This document shows, in pieces, positions 8,045 through 15,893 of a DNA stretch of 36,328 nt. The translations under genes and the position numbers were made by a program. The DNA comes from Nitrosomonas sp. (GTDB lineage Bacteria > Pseudomonadota > Gammaproteobacteria > Burkholderiales > Nitrosomonadaceae): assembly GCA_021582655.1 (NCBI GenBank), contig CP091135.1:2393614-2429941 (forward strand). Reading direction: 5' to 3'. A model generated the notes under the pieces. It worked only from the letters and a program-made list of their open reading frames with translations, was not told the DNA's origin and made no database searches. Numbering within the stretch: the stretch's first letter is position 1; the number at the start of each line of letters is the position of its first letter.

Positions 8045-8872
8045 ATGACCCAACAATTAACCTGGCTGGCAACGGTACTGGAAAATGCCGGACTCAAGGT
8101 CGCGGAAGTTCCGGGGTGGCAAAACCGCGGCCGCCCGATTCCGATGGGAGTCGTTAAAGGTGTGATCTGCCATCACACGGGTGGCTCCAAGAATGGCAAC
8201 ATGCCGAGTTTGAATCTGCTGATCAACGGCCGTCCGGAACTTGCAGGTCCGTTGGCTCAGCTGGGACTGGGACGCGATGGTACGTTTTACATTATCGCGG
8301 CGGGTCGTTGCAATCATGCCGGTTCGGGAATTTGGGAGGGTGAAACGGACGGTAATGGTTGTTTCATCGGCATCGAAGCCGAAAATACCGGCGGAAGTAA
8401 CAATCCGCCTGGTGCTAAAGATCGGCCTTTTGATCCTTGGCCCGCAGTGCAACTGGATGCTTACCGCCGTGGTGTCGCTGCAATTCTGAAGCATATCGGT
8501 GTATCGGCGCAAATGTGCTGCGGACACAAAGAATACCGACTTCCTTTGGGAACCAAGCCGGATCCGCACACAATTGACATGGCGCAATTTCGTAAAGAGG
8601 TGCAAGCGCTGATGGACGGTACGGCCTTACCCCCGCCGCTCATCAAAAATAAGGATTTGCATGACCGCCCCACTTTGCGTCGCGGAAGTTCGGCAAACCC
8701 GAAATTTCTGGTGGAAGCGGTACAGAAAAAACTCGGGTTTGCAGGCCGGCAGGTTGACGGCAAGTTCGGACCCTCGACCGAAGCACGGGTGCGCCAATTC
8801 CAGCGCGATCATGGATTGGTGCCTGACGGTATTATTGGACCCAAGACCTGGGTGGAGATGGATAAGCGATAA
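8045..8872 (+). CDS. N-acetylmuramoyl-L-alanine amidase with peptidoglycan-binding domain
   Basis: The 275-aa product should cleave the amide bond between MurNAc and L-Ala of peptidoglycan. The N-terminal Amidase_2/PGRP-like domain (about 35-185) has likely zinc ligands at H43 or H44 (ICHHTGG), H91 (NHAGSG) or H161 (CGHKEY), and D173 in the KPDP segment. The C-terminal domain (about 210-272) is a PG_binding_1 repeat: LRRGSS, AVQKKLGF, VDGKFGPST, VRQFQRDHGLVPDGIIGPKTW. No signal peptide or lipobox is visible, which is typical of endolysins or of effectors exported by special systems. The start at 8045 has GGAGGAG upstream inside the preceding microprotein gene. No holin, phage or secretion genes are nearby. 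Confidence 0.9.
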   Translation: MTQQLTWLATVLENAGLKVAEVPGWQNRGRPIPMGVVKGVICHHTGGSKNGNMPSLNLLINGRPELAGPLAQLGLGRDGTFYIIAAGRCNHAGSGIWEGETDGNGCFIGIEAENTGGSNNPPGAKDRPFDPWPAVQLDAYRRGVAAILKHIGVSAQMCCGHKEYRLPLGTKPDPHTIDMAQFRKEVQALMDGTALPPPLIKNKDLHDRPTLRRGSSANPKFLVEAVQKKLGFAGRQVDGKFGPSTEARVRQFQRDHGLVPDGIIGPKTWVEMDKR

Positions 8873-8956
8873 GGGGATTGGGAATCGTTCGAAATCAGTC
8901 GACGCAAGGCAGCAGCAAGTGCGCTTTGTACGTGCGACAGACAGGTTCCGGTGATC

Positions 8957-9014
8957 GCTGTGTTTGGTGCGCCTTGCACCTCAATCCCGCTCGCCGAATT
9001 AATCAGCACTTTCC
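8957..9014 (-). repeat. Dispersed TIR element, copy 4 (partial)
   Basis: Read on the minus strand it begins GGAAAGTGCTGATTAATTCGG and continues GCGAGCGGGATTGAGGTGC, then AACACAGCGATCACC, matching the left half of the family. The rdgB stop codon TGA is the TGA of the terminal repeat, so the final residues GKC are encoded by the element edge. The other half toward the amidase gene is not clear. Confidence 0.7.
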
Positions 9015-9605
9015 GTCGCGCAAAATGGCAACCAATTGCGCCAACCCTTGACCGCGATGGCTGATGCGGTTTTTTTGCTCCGCGGTTAATTCGGCGGCGG
9101 TTTTATCGAATTCCGGCAGATAAAAATACGGATCGTAGCCGAATCCGCCGGCTCCTTGCGGCCGATCGATGATTTCGCCGTGCCATGAACCGTCGACGAT
9201 GATCGGTTGCGGGTCGTCCGCATGGCGAACCAATACGATGACGCAATAGTAATAGGCGCGTCGGTCGGTGTGATGCTGCAATGCTTCGATGAGTTTTTGA
9301 TTGTTGCGTTCATCCGATTTCGGTTCCCCGGCGTAGCGGGCGGAATTGACACCGGGTGCGCCGTTGAGCGCTTGCACGCAAATGCCGGAATCGTCCGCCA
9401 GCGCGGGCAAGCCTGAGTAACGGCTGGCATGGCGGGCTTTGGCCAGGGCGTTTTCGATAAACGTCGGGTGCGGCTCGTCGGCTTCGGTGATCGAGAAGTC
9501 GGATTGCGGCGCTGCATCAATGGCCAGCGGCGTCAGAATTGCCCTGATTTCCCGTAGCTTTCCCGGATTGTTACTGGCGATGATCAGTTTCCGCAGGGTG
9601 CTCAC
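9003..9605 (-). CDS. rdgB: XTP/dITP diphosphatase (HAM1 family)
   Basis: The 200-aa protein removes non-canonical purine triphosphates (dITP, XTP) by hydrolysis to the monophosphate and pyrophosphate. Family signatures are the N-terminal [13 protein letters not shown], the central [25 protein letters not shown], and [12 protein letters not shown]. All lie where expected. It overlaps the end of rph by 4 bp, so both are read from one mRNA. The C-terminal residues DGKC come from a dispersed element that brings the stop codon, so the original tail was probably a little different. Cytoplasmic house-keeping enzyme. Confidence 0.96.
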   Translation of the reverse strand: MSTLRKLIIASNNPGKLREIRAILTPLAIDAAPQSDFSITEADEPHPTFIENALAKARHASRYSGLPALADDSGICVQALNGAPGVNSARYAGEPKSDERNNQKLIEALQHHTDRRAYYYCVIVLVRHADDPQPIIVDGSWHGEIIDRPQGAGGFGYDPYFYLPEFDKTAAELTAEQKNRISHRGQGLAQLVAILRDGKC

Positions 9606-10324
9606 GATTGCGCCAGCACGCTTTTCTGGATTGCGATCAATTCCTGGATGCCATGCTGCGCCATGTCGAGCATGGTGTTTAATTCATCGCGGCTGAATGC
9701 GTTGCCTTCGGCGGTGCCTTGCACTTCGATCAAGTGCAGTCTGCCGGTCATGACGATGTTCATGTCGGTGTCGCAAGCGGAATCTTCCGCATAATCCAGG
9801 TCCAGCACCGGCGTGCCTTCGAAAATACCCGCCGAAATTGCCGCGACATGGTCGAGAATCGGGGATGTCGTGATGGCTTGCCGGTCGAGCAGTTTCTGGA
9901 TCGCGTCGTGTACTGCGACGAATGCGCCGGTGATGCTCGCGGTGCGAGTGCCGCCGTCAGCCTGAATGACATCGCAGTCGATCTGTATCGTGCGTTCGCC
10001 GAGTTTTTTCAGATCCACCGCGGCGCGTAACGCACGTCCGATCAAACGTTGAATTTCCATGGTGCGACCCGATTGTTTGCCTTTGGCGGCTTCGCGCTGC
10101 ATGCGTGAATGGGTCGATCCCGGCAACATGCCGTATTCGGCGGTCAGCCAGCCTTGTCCTTGGCCTTTCAGGAATGCCGGCACTTGGTCGGCGATGCTGG
10201 CGGTACAGACTACTTTGGTGTCACCGCATTCGATCAATACCGAGCCGGCGGCATGCTTGATGAAGTGGCGTTTGATTTTAACCGGGCGGATCTGTGCGGT
10301 AGTGCGCTGATAACTGCGTGTCAT
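9602..10324 (-). CDS. rph: Ribonuclease PH
   Basis: The 240-aa phosphorolytic exoribonuclease trims the 3' end of tRNA precursors. Hallmarks seen are the N-terminal [48 protein letters not shown], and the Arg-rich [10 protein letters not shown] followed by [23 protein letters not shown] as two adjacent family blocks. Length is standard. It lies 27 bp after map and overlaps rdgB by 4 bp, forming a compact map-rph-rdgB group. Confidence 0.97.
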   Translation of the reverse strand: MTRSYQRTTAQIRPVKIKRHFIKHAAGSVLIECGDTKVVCTASIADQVPAFLKGQGQGWLTAEYGMLPGSTHSRMQREAAKGKQSGRTMEIQRLIGRALRAAVDLKKLGERTIQIDCDVIQADGGTRTASITGAFVAVHDAIQKLLDRQAITTSPILDHVAAISAGIFEGTPVLDLDYAEDSACDTDMNIVMTGRLHLIEVQGTAEGNAFSRDELNTMLDMAQHGIQELIAIQKSVLAQS

Positions 10325-10351
10325 ATATTGCCGAGTGCTCCAAAGGGAAAG

Positions 10352-11158
10352 TTAAGTGGTAAAGCGGTAAGCGGGTTTGGGCGGGGCACCGGCTGACAGG
10401 GTCAGTACTTCATAGCCGTTATCGGTCACCAATATAGTGTGTTCCCATTGTGCGGATAAGCTGCCGTCTTTGGTGGTGATGGTCCAGCCGTCCGGCAGGT
10501 GCCGGATGGCGGCTTTGCCGGCATTGATCATCGGCTCAACGGTAAAAATCATACCCGGTTGCAACTCCAAACCGGTACCCTGGCGCCCGTAATGCAGCAC
10601 TTGCGGATCCTCGTGAAATTTTGCGCCGATACCATGGCCGCAAAACTCTCTGACCACGCTATACCCGGCGCCTTCCGCCAATTTCTGAATGGCATGGCCG
10701 ATATCGCCCAAGTGCTTGCCGGGTGCGATTTCGTCGATACCGCGCCACATTGCTGCGTAAGTGACTTCGCAAAGCCGTTTTGCCAGAATGGAAGGTTCCC
10801 CGATGTAAAACATCCGGCTGGTGTCGCCATGATAGCCGTTGTAGATGACGGTGATGTCGATATTCACGATATCGCCGTTTTTGAGTTTCTTGGGACCGGG
10901 CACGCCATGGCAAATCTGGTTGTTAACCGAAGTGCAGATCGATTTGGGATAGGGTTTATGGCCCGCGGGCGCGTAGTTGAGCGGAGCGGGGATGGTTTGC
11001 TGCACGTCGACCATATAGCGGTGGCATAGGGCGTCCAATTCCTCGGTGGTGACGCCGGCCACGGCATAGGGGGCGATGTAGTCCAATACTTCGGAAGCCA
11101 AGCGGCCCGCGACACGCATGGTTTCAATTTCCTGCGGCGTCTTTATCGTGACTTTCAT
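10352..11158 (-). CDS. map: Methionine aminopeptidase, type I
   Basis: The 268-aa enzyme removes the initiator methionine from nascent proteins. All expected residues are visible: substrate-binding His H84 in ICHGVPG, metal ligands D101 and D112 (NIDITVIYNGYHGDTSR), H175 (EFCGHGIG), E208 (TVEPM) and E239 (QWEHT). There is no N-terminal zinc-finger extension, so it is type Ia. It usually follows rpsB-type genes elsewhere, but here it heads the group with rph and rdgB and follows a SPOR protein by 74 bp. Confidence 0.97.
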   Translation of the reverse strand: MKVTIKTPQEIETMRVAGRLASEVLDYIAPYAVAGVTTEELDALCHRYMVDVQQTIPAPLNYAPAGHKPYPKSICTSVNNQICHGVPGPKKLKNGDIVNIDITVIYNGYHGDTSRMFYIGEPSILAKRLCEVTYAAMWRGIDEIAPGKHLGDIGHAIQKLAEGAGYSVVREFCGHGIGAKFHEDPQVLHYGRQGTGLELQPGMIFTVEPMINAGKAAIRHLPDGWTITTKDGSLSAQWEHTILVTDNGYEVLTLSAGAPPKPAYRFTT

Positions 11159-11232
11159 GTTTCAATAGATTTTGTTATCGATGCGGTCAAATTGGAAAAT
11201 AATCCCGGATAGGGATGGCGGCAAAGCGCTTA

Positions 11233-11829
11233 TTATAAACGCTCGCATTTGTCCTGGATCAGTTTTGTGCCGTCGAATTGCTTCGCGAGTGTTTGCAGCT
11301 GTGCACTGTTGCTAGCGAATGGCTGATGAATGACGATTTTTCGTAACGGAGCCGTGCGTTCCTCGATTTTTACCTGAGTGATTCCCTTACTTTCAATGGT
11401 CTTGATTTGTTTCAATGCGTCGGCTTGTTGATAAAAAATACCCAGTGAAATCGCATTTTCCCACTGTGGATCGTTCTTTATCCGAAAACTGACGATACCG
11501 ATATTTCTTAATTTGTTGATTTCGCGATTGGCGGCTTCTCTGTTTGGAAATGGCGGAAGATACAACCAATACATTACCGCATTGCCGGATGTTTCCGCAC
11601 TGAAAACCAGGTTTGGAAGTTGTTCCGATAACGATTTCTCGGCGTACTGGAGTTGCTCCTGATAGAAGTCGCCCCATATCAGGCAATGCGCAAGTGACGG
11701 TACTAACTGGATCTTTTCGGCATTGATCGGCATGGGGAGTGCGTGGGACTGCCGGGAGGCGCGATAGTGGGTGGTAGCTGTGACAACGAGATTGGCGGCC
11801 AATAAAATAAGGAAAATGATTTTTACCAT
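11233..11829 (-). CDS. SPOR-domain-like membrane-anchored protein
   Basis: The 198-aa product has one N-terminal hydrophobic segment (about 3-19) that should anchor it in the inner membrane or act as a signal. The rest would be periplasmic. Residues about 85-155 contain the pattern YWLYLPPFPNREAANREI, then ISLGIFYQQADALKQI, which is the repeated 'aromatic-hydrophobic ... A...L' pattern of SPOR domains that bind denuded glycan strands at the septum. A Cys in AHCLIWGDF sits before it. Similar proteins occur in betaproteobacteria near birA and coaX; these neighbours are not seen here. Assignment rests on motif pattern and is moderately sure. Confidence 0.7.
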   Translation of the reverse strand: MVKIIFLILLAANLVVTATTHYRASRQSHALPMPINAEKIQLVPSLAHCLIWGDFYQEQLQYAEKSLSEQLPNLVFSAETSGNAVMYWLYLPPFPNREAANREINKLRNIGIVSFRIKNDPQWENAISLGIFYQQADALKQIKTIESKGITQVKIEERTAPLRKIVIHQPFASNSAQLQTLAKQFDGTKLIQDKCERL

Positions 11830-12159
11830 ATGCGATCAAAGCGACCGGTTGCGGCCGGTGCGTGCTACGTTCACAGTTCTTTCAAATGCTTGTAACATGG
11901 TGGGCAGGGGCCGGGTGAATGAAAATTTGTTGGCGTTAAATAAGCGTTACGATCATCGGGGAGCGAGAAACGATCCACCGGCACCGCCGAACGGATGGCA
12001 ATGGAAAATCCGTGCCTCTCGACCTGCTTGTAACGCCTGCCGTATTTCTTCCGCCGGATGATAAACTGCATTGGATGATTTGTCATCGCGCCGATTGTGG
12101 CGACGATGCGGGCGCTGAAAAAAAAACATCGACCTTGTTGACGCTGCCGGATTGTTGAG
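11830..12159. other. 330-bp gap with no recognisable gene
   Basis: Weak open frames exist on both strands (for example 11871-12086 minus), but none has a ribosome site or a protein-like composition. No dispersed element copy was recognised. A run of ten A at about 12118-12127 is the only notable feature. It probably contains the SPOR gene promoter. Confidence 0.5.
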
Positions 12160-15100
12160 TCAGTCGGGCGAAATGCTCAGTATTTTACTGACAAATCCTT
12201 GGATGTGGTCGGCAGTAAGCGGTTTTTCAAGGATCAAGTAATTGATGTCCGGGAGCAAATTAAGCTTTGGGTCCAAGGTGCGTAAGGCTTTCCTTACGGC
12301 ATCCTGTTTGAACGATGTGACGACGATGAGCGGTATGTTAGCATTCATTTCGCGGATGGATTTGATTAAATCCATCCCCGGCATGCTGGGGATCAGCATA
12401 TCCAGTAGGATTAATTTAAACCGGAAGGGATCCTGGCGCAGCAGTTCCAATCCTTTGATCGGATCGATAAACGTTGTTGCCTTGTGGCCCATCGCTTTCA
12501 AGATATGCTGATATAGTTCGCATGTCCATTGATCGTCGTCGATGATCAGAATTTCAGCCGGTTGCGGTGCGGCGGGAGTGGATTGATCGGTACTCCATCG
12601 CTTGATAAAATTTTCGGCTTCAGCGGGCGGTAACGGTTTGCTGAAATAATAACCTTGAATTTTATCGCAGCCGAGTATTTTTAGATATTCGATTTGTTTT
12701 GCTGTTTCGACGCCTTCGGCAACCACTTCCAGTCCCAGATTATGCGCAAGCGAGATCGAAGCCGCGCACACGGCGGCATCACTCGGGCCGGTCTCAATGT
12801 CTTTGACGTAGGTGCGGTCCAGTTTCAAGCAGTTGATCGGCATTTGTTTCAGATAACTCATCGAAGAGTAACCTGTACCAAAATCGTCAAGCGCCAGCTG
12901 GACACCGATTTGGTGCAAAGTGTTCAGACTTTCAATGGTTTTTTGCGGATCGTCCATCGCCATACTTTCGGTGATTTCAAATTCCAGTTTGGCGGGGTTG
13001 ATATTTTCCGTTGTTACGATATTTTGTATCAGGGATGCAAGATTGGGGCGGTGCAATTGCCGCTGGGACAGGTTGATCGAAATTTGCAGATAAGCCATGC
13101 CGCGCTCATGCCAATCTTTGATTTGCCGGCAAGCCGTTCTGATGATCCATTCGCCCAGTGGCGCGATCAATCCGGATTCTTCCGCCAACGGAATGAATTT
13201 GAGCGGGGATATCAATCCCTTGCTGGGGTGCCGCCACCGGACCAGCGCTTCTACACCGCTGATCTGCAATGAATTGGCATTGACTTTGGGCTGAAAGTGC
13301 AATTCGAATTCTTCCCGCTCCAGAGCAACACGCATGTCACGCTCCAATTCCAAACGTTCCAGATTCGCTTGATTCATCGACGATTCAAAGAACTGATAGT
13401 TGTTTCGTCCTTTGGCTTTGGCATGATACATCGCGGTGTCGGCGTTTTTTAAAACCTCATCGGCGTCATCGCCGTTGTCAGGATAAAAAGCGATGCCGAC
13501 GCTGGGGGTGGAATATATCTCGTGCCCTTCGAGCAAATAAGGCTGTTCCAGTGCATGCAGCATTTTGTCGGCGATGTGGAAAGTGGTGTCGGTGTGCCCA
13601 AGTTCAAGTAAGGCCACAACAAATTCATCGCCGCCGAGCCGCGCCACGATATCGTTGTTGCGAATGCACGTCTGTAAGCGCTGAGCGACCTCGATCAGCA
13701 ATAGATCGCCGATATGATGCCCCAATGTGTCGTTGATGATTTTGAACCGGTCCAGATCGATGAACATCACGGCTACTTTTTCCTTATGGCGCTGAGCCGA
13801 GTGGATTGCTTGCTTCAACCGTTCGATCAGGGTGAAACGGTTCGGCAAATCGGTGAGTGTATCGTGATGCGCCAGGTGATGAATCCTGTTCAAAGCGGCC
13901 TTATGTGCGGTAAAGTCGGTGAAGCAGGCGATGAAGTGAGTGATTTTATTGTGCGGATTACGTACGGCGGTAATGGATAGCCAGGCGATGTACGAATGGC
14001 CATCCCGATGAAGGAGCGATAGCTCGCCTTGCCAGAAATTATGTTTTACCAAGTCACGCCATATAAACGGATTTTTTTCATCAACGGGTTGAGCCGACAA
14101 TAGGGTGTATGGATTCTGAGCGAGCGCTGCTTGTTGATCGTATCCGGTGAGTCGATGGAACGCCGCGTTAGTGGCAAGAATTTTGCTATCGGCATCGGTG
14201 ATGACGATAGCCTCGCCGCTTTGCTCAAAAACCGATGCGTACAGATGAATGGTTTCTTCCGCCAGCATCCGCGCGGTGATGTCTTGCACAGTACCCACGG
14301 AACGTACCGGTTTACCTTGATCGTCGTAAAATGTGGTGCAATGCGCGTTTACCCATTTGATGCGATCGTCGGCAAGCAGTAGGCGGTGTGCGATTTCATA
14401 AGGTGAATGGGTTTCAAGCGAATGCCGGTAGGATTGGTCGACCCTGTTTCGATCTTCCGGATGCACGACACCGAGAAATGCGGCGTAAGATGCGCTGCGT
14501 TTTGTTTGATCGATTCCAAAGATCGAGTAGATTTCGTCCGACCAGTACAGTTTATTGCTGAGCAAATCCAATTCCCAATTCCCGATTTCTGCAAGATGCA
14601 ACACTTCTTTCAACCGGGCTTCACTGCGCAGCAATCGATCTTGCGTTTGTTCTTGCAGTGAAATCTTATGCGCGACGACATCCGCCATACGATTGACACC
14701 GGCCTCGAGTTCGGCCAATTCATTACTACCCGCTGTCACGCAACGCTCCGAAAAAATCCCGCCGGCGATGGCGGTGGTTTTTTCGGTCAAACCATGCAGC
14801 GGATTAAGGATGTTGCGCTTGCAATAACGGATGGCAAACATTGCCCCTGCCATGAGCAGGATGACGATTGCGCCGGTGATGAATAACGATTGCTGCAATC
14901 GGGTTTGGGCGGTGATTAGCTCAGTGCTGGTGCGTTCATGCACCAATGCGTGAAGCTGTTTGAGCGGCAGCATTGTGTTCACTTTTTCATCGGCATACAT
15001 TTCACTCCATAGTAGTGCCGCGGCTGAGTTTTTATCGGATTCGCCGAGAGCGGTAAATTCACTTTGCCCGTTATCAAAGCGGCGTTCGGCCGCCGCAAAA

Positions 15101-15558
15101 GCTTTTTCTTCAAGTGTGACCAAGCGATCCGAGTTGAGCTGGAATTGGCGAAGCGATTGGAATTCTTCCGGAGTCAGGTTTTGCCGGCGAAGTAAGTCGA
15201 TTAATGCCGCGGCCTCCCCGGTGCGGCTCACCGGTAACTTGCCGACACCTTCCAGATGCCAATAAGTCGATGAAAAATCGTGAGGGCGGGGCGATAATCC
15301 GTTACGAATGGCGAGTATCTGGTAAAAATATGTTTTGTAAGCTGGAATTCCGGTAACGACATAAGCTTGCGCCACGCGTGTCAAGTCTTCGGAGCTTTGA
15401 AACAGCTCTTGAACCAGCGTGATTGCATGCAGCCGGTTATGTTCTTTTTCAGTAATTTCAAGCTGGATTTGGCGAGAGTGAAAAACTGTCAGTAATAACA
15501 GGAACAGAAGCACCGAGAGCGAAGCGAAGCCAAAGGTAAGAAATTTTTTAATACTCAT
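12160..15558 (-). CDS. Membrane PAS-GGDEF-EAL protein with C-terminal receiver domain
   Basis: The 1132-aa c-di-GMP signalling protein has, in order: membrane helix (about 6-27), periplasmic sensor region (28-223), second helix (224-245), HAMP (about 247-300), PAS (about 320-435), PAS (about 440-555), GGDEF (about 565-735), EAL (about 745-990) and a receiver domain (1002-1130). The cyclase motif GGDEF (642-646) is intact. The phosphodiesterase motif EAL is at 770-772 (GVEALVRW), with DDFGTGYSS at 892-900 and the ETESM-like loop as EITESM. The receiver has DDD near 1007-1009, phospho-acceptor D1053 and K1112. A receiver placed after the EAL domain is uncommon. No hisKA domain is present, so phosphate must come from a separate kinase. 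Both enzyme activities are possible. Stands alone between intergenic gaps. Confidence 0.93.
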   Translation of the reverse strand: MSIKKFLTFGFASLSVLLFLLLLTVFHSRQIQLEITEKEHNRLHAITLVQELFQSSEDLTRVAQAYVVTGIPAYKTYFYQILAIRNGLSPRPHDFSSTYWHLEGVGKLPVSRTGEAAALIDLLRRQNLTPEEFQSLRQFQLNSDRLVTLEEKAFAAAERRFDNGQSEFTALGESDKNSAAALLWSEMYADEKVNTMLPLKQLHALVHERTSTELITAQTRLQQSLFITGAIVILLMAGAMFAIRYCKRNILNPLHGLTEKTTAIAGGIFSERCVTAGSNELAELEAGVNRMADVVAHKISLQEQTQDRLLRSEARLKEVLHLAEIGNWELDLLSNKLYWSDEIYSIFGIDQTKRSASYAAFLGVVHPEDRNRVDQSYRHSLETHSPYEIAHRLLLADDRIKWVNAHCTTFYDDQGKPVRSVGTVQDITARMLAEETIHLYASVFEQSGEAIVITDADSKILATNAAFHRLTGYDQQAALAQNPYTLLSAQPVDEKNPFIWRDLVKHNFWQGELSLLHRDGHSYIAWLSITAVRNPHNKITHFIACFTDFTAHKAALNRIHHLAHHDTLTDLPNRFTLIERLKQAIHSAQRHKEKVAVMFIDLDRFKIINDTLGHHIGDLLLIEVAQRLQTCIRNNDIVARLGGDEFVVALLELGHTDTTFHIADKMLHALEQPYLLEGHEIYSTPSVGIAFYPDNGDDADEVLKNADTAMYHAKAKGRNNYQFFESSMNQANLERLELERDMRVALEREEFELHFQPKVNANSLQISGVEALVRWRHPSKGLISPLKFIPLAEESGLIAPLGEWIIRTACRQIKDWHERGMAYLQISINLSQRQLHRPNLASLIQNIVTTENINPAKLEFEITESMAMDDPQKTIESLNTLHQIGVQLALDDFGTGYSSMSYLKQMPINCLKLDRTYVKDIETGPSDAAVCAASISLAHNLGLEVVAEGVETAKQIEYLKILGCDKIQGYYFSKPLPPAEAENFIKRWSTDQSTPAAPQPAEILIIDDDQWTCELYQHILKAMGHKATTFIDPIKGLELLRQDPFRFKLILLDMLIPSMPGMDLIKSIREMNANIPLIVVTSFKQDAVRKALRTLDPKLNLLPDINYLILEKPLTADHIQGFVSKILSISPD

Positions 15559-15783
15559 CGAGAAATAAATTTCTTGTATAAGCTCATGGCGAAAAACGGC
15601 GCATATTCGGTTTTGTATGATGGGCGGTGCCGAAATATCAATTGTGTACGGATAAGTTTTATAGCACTAATGCTAAATGAAAAATGAAAGCAGGTGATGA
15701 AATAAAACATATGGATTTTCGGTCTTATTTTCCGCGAAACGACGAATGACCTGTAACCGGGGCCGGATCGCTGCGATAAAACC

Positions 15784-15893
15784 GGGGAAGCGCCGATCCA
15801 TTGGTTGTACCAGCAAATCGCTTCATATGTCTCAGTCGCTGTGTTCCATGCGTTGCGCGCTTCTCCCGTTCGCCGGATTAATCGACGTTCCCC
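15784..15893 (-). repeat. Dispersed TIR element, copy 5
   Basis: This 110-bp copy has ends GGGGAAGCGCCGATCCATTG and, on the other strand, GGGGAACGTCGATTAATCCG, imperfect inverted repeats. The core matches the family (CCCGTTCGCCGGATTAATCG). On the minus strand its first G is the last base of the TAG stop of the ABC exporter gene, the same arrangement as copy 1. The 225 bp between it and the start of the gene at 15558 hold nothing clear beyond AT-rich promoter-like DNA. Confidence 0.75.

Noticed and set aside
8045-8872. Amidase considered as a prophage endolysin
   Set aside because: No holin, spanin, structural or integrase genes are near; a phage origin cannot be excluded but is not supported in the window.
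10499-11029. 176-codon plus-strand frame
   Set aside because: Antisense to map, which has all catalytic residues; no ribosome site.
11871-12086. 71-codon minus-strand frame in the gap after the SPOR gene
   Set aside because: No ribosome site, no recognisable pattern, and a competing frame of equal quality exists on the other strand.
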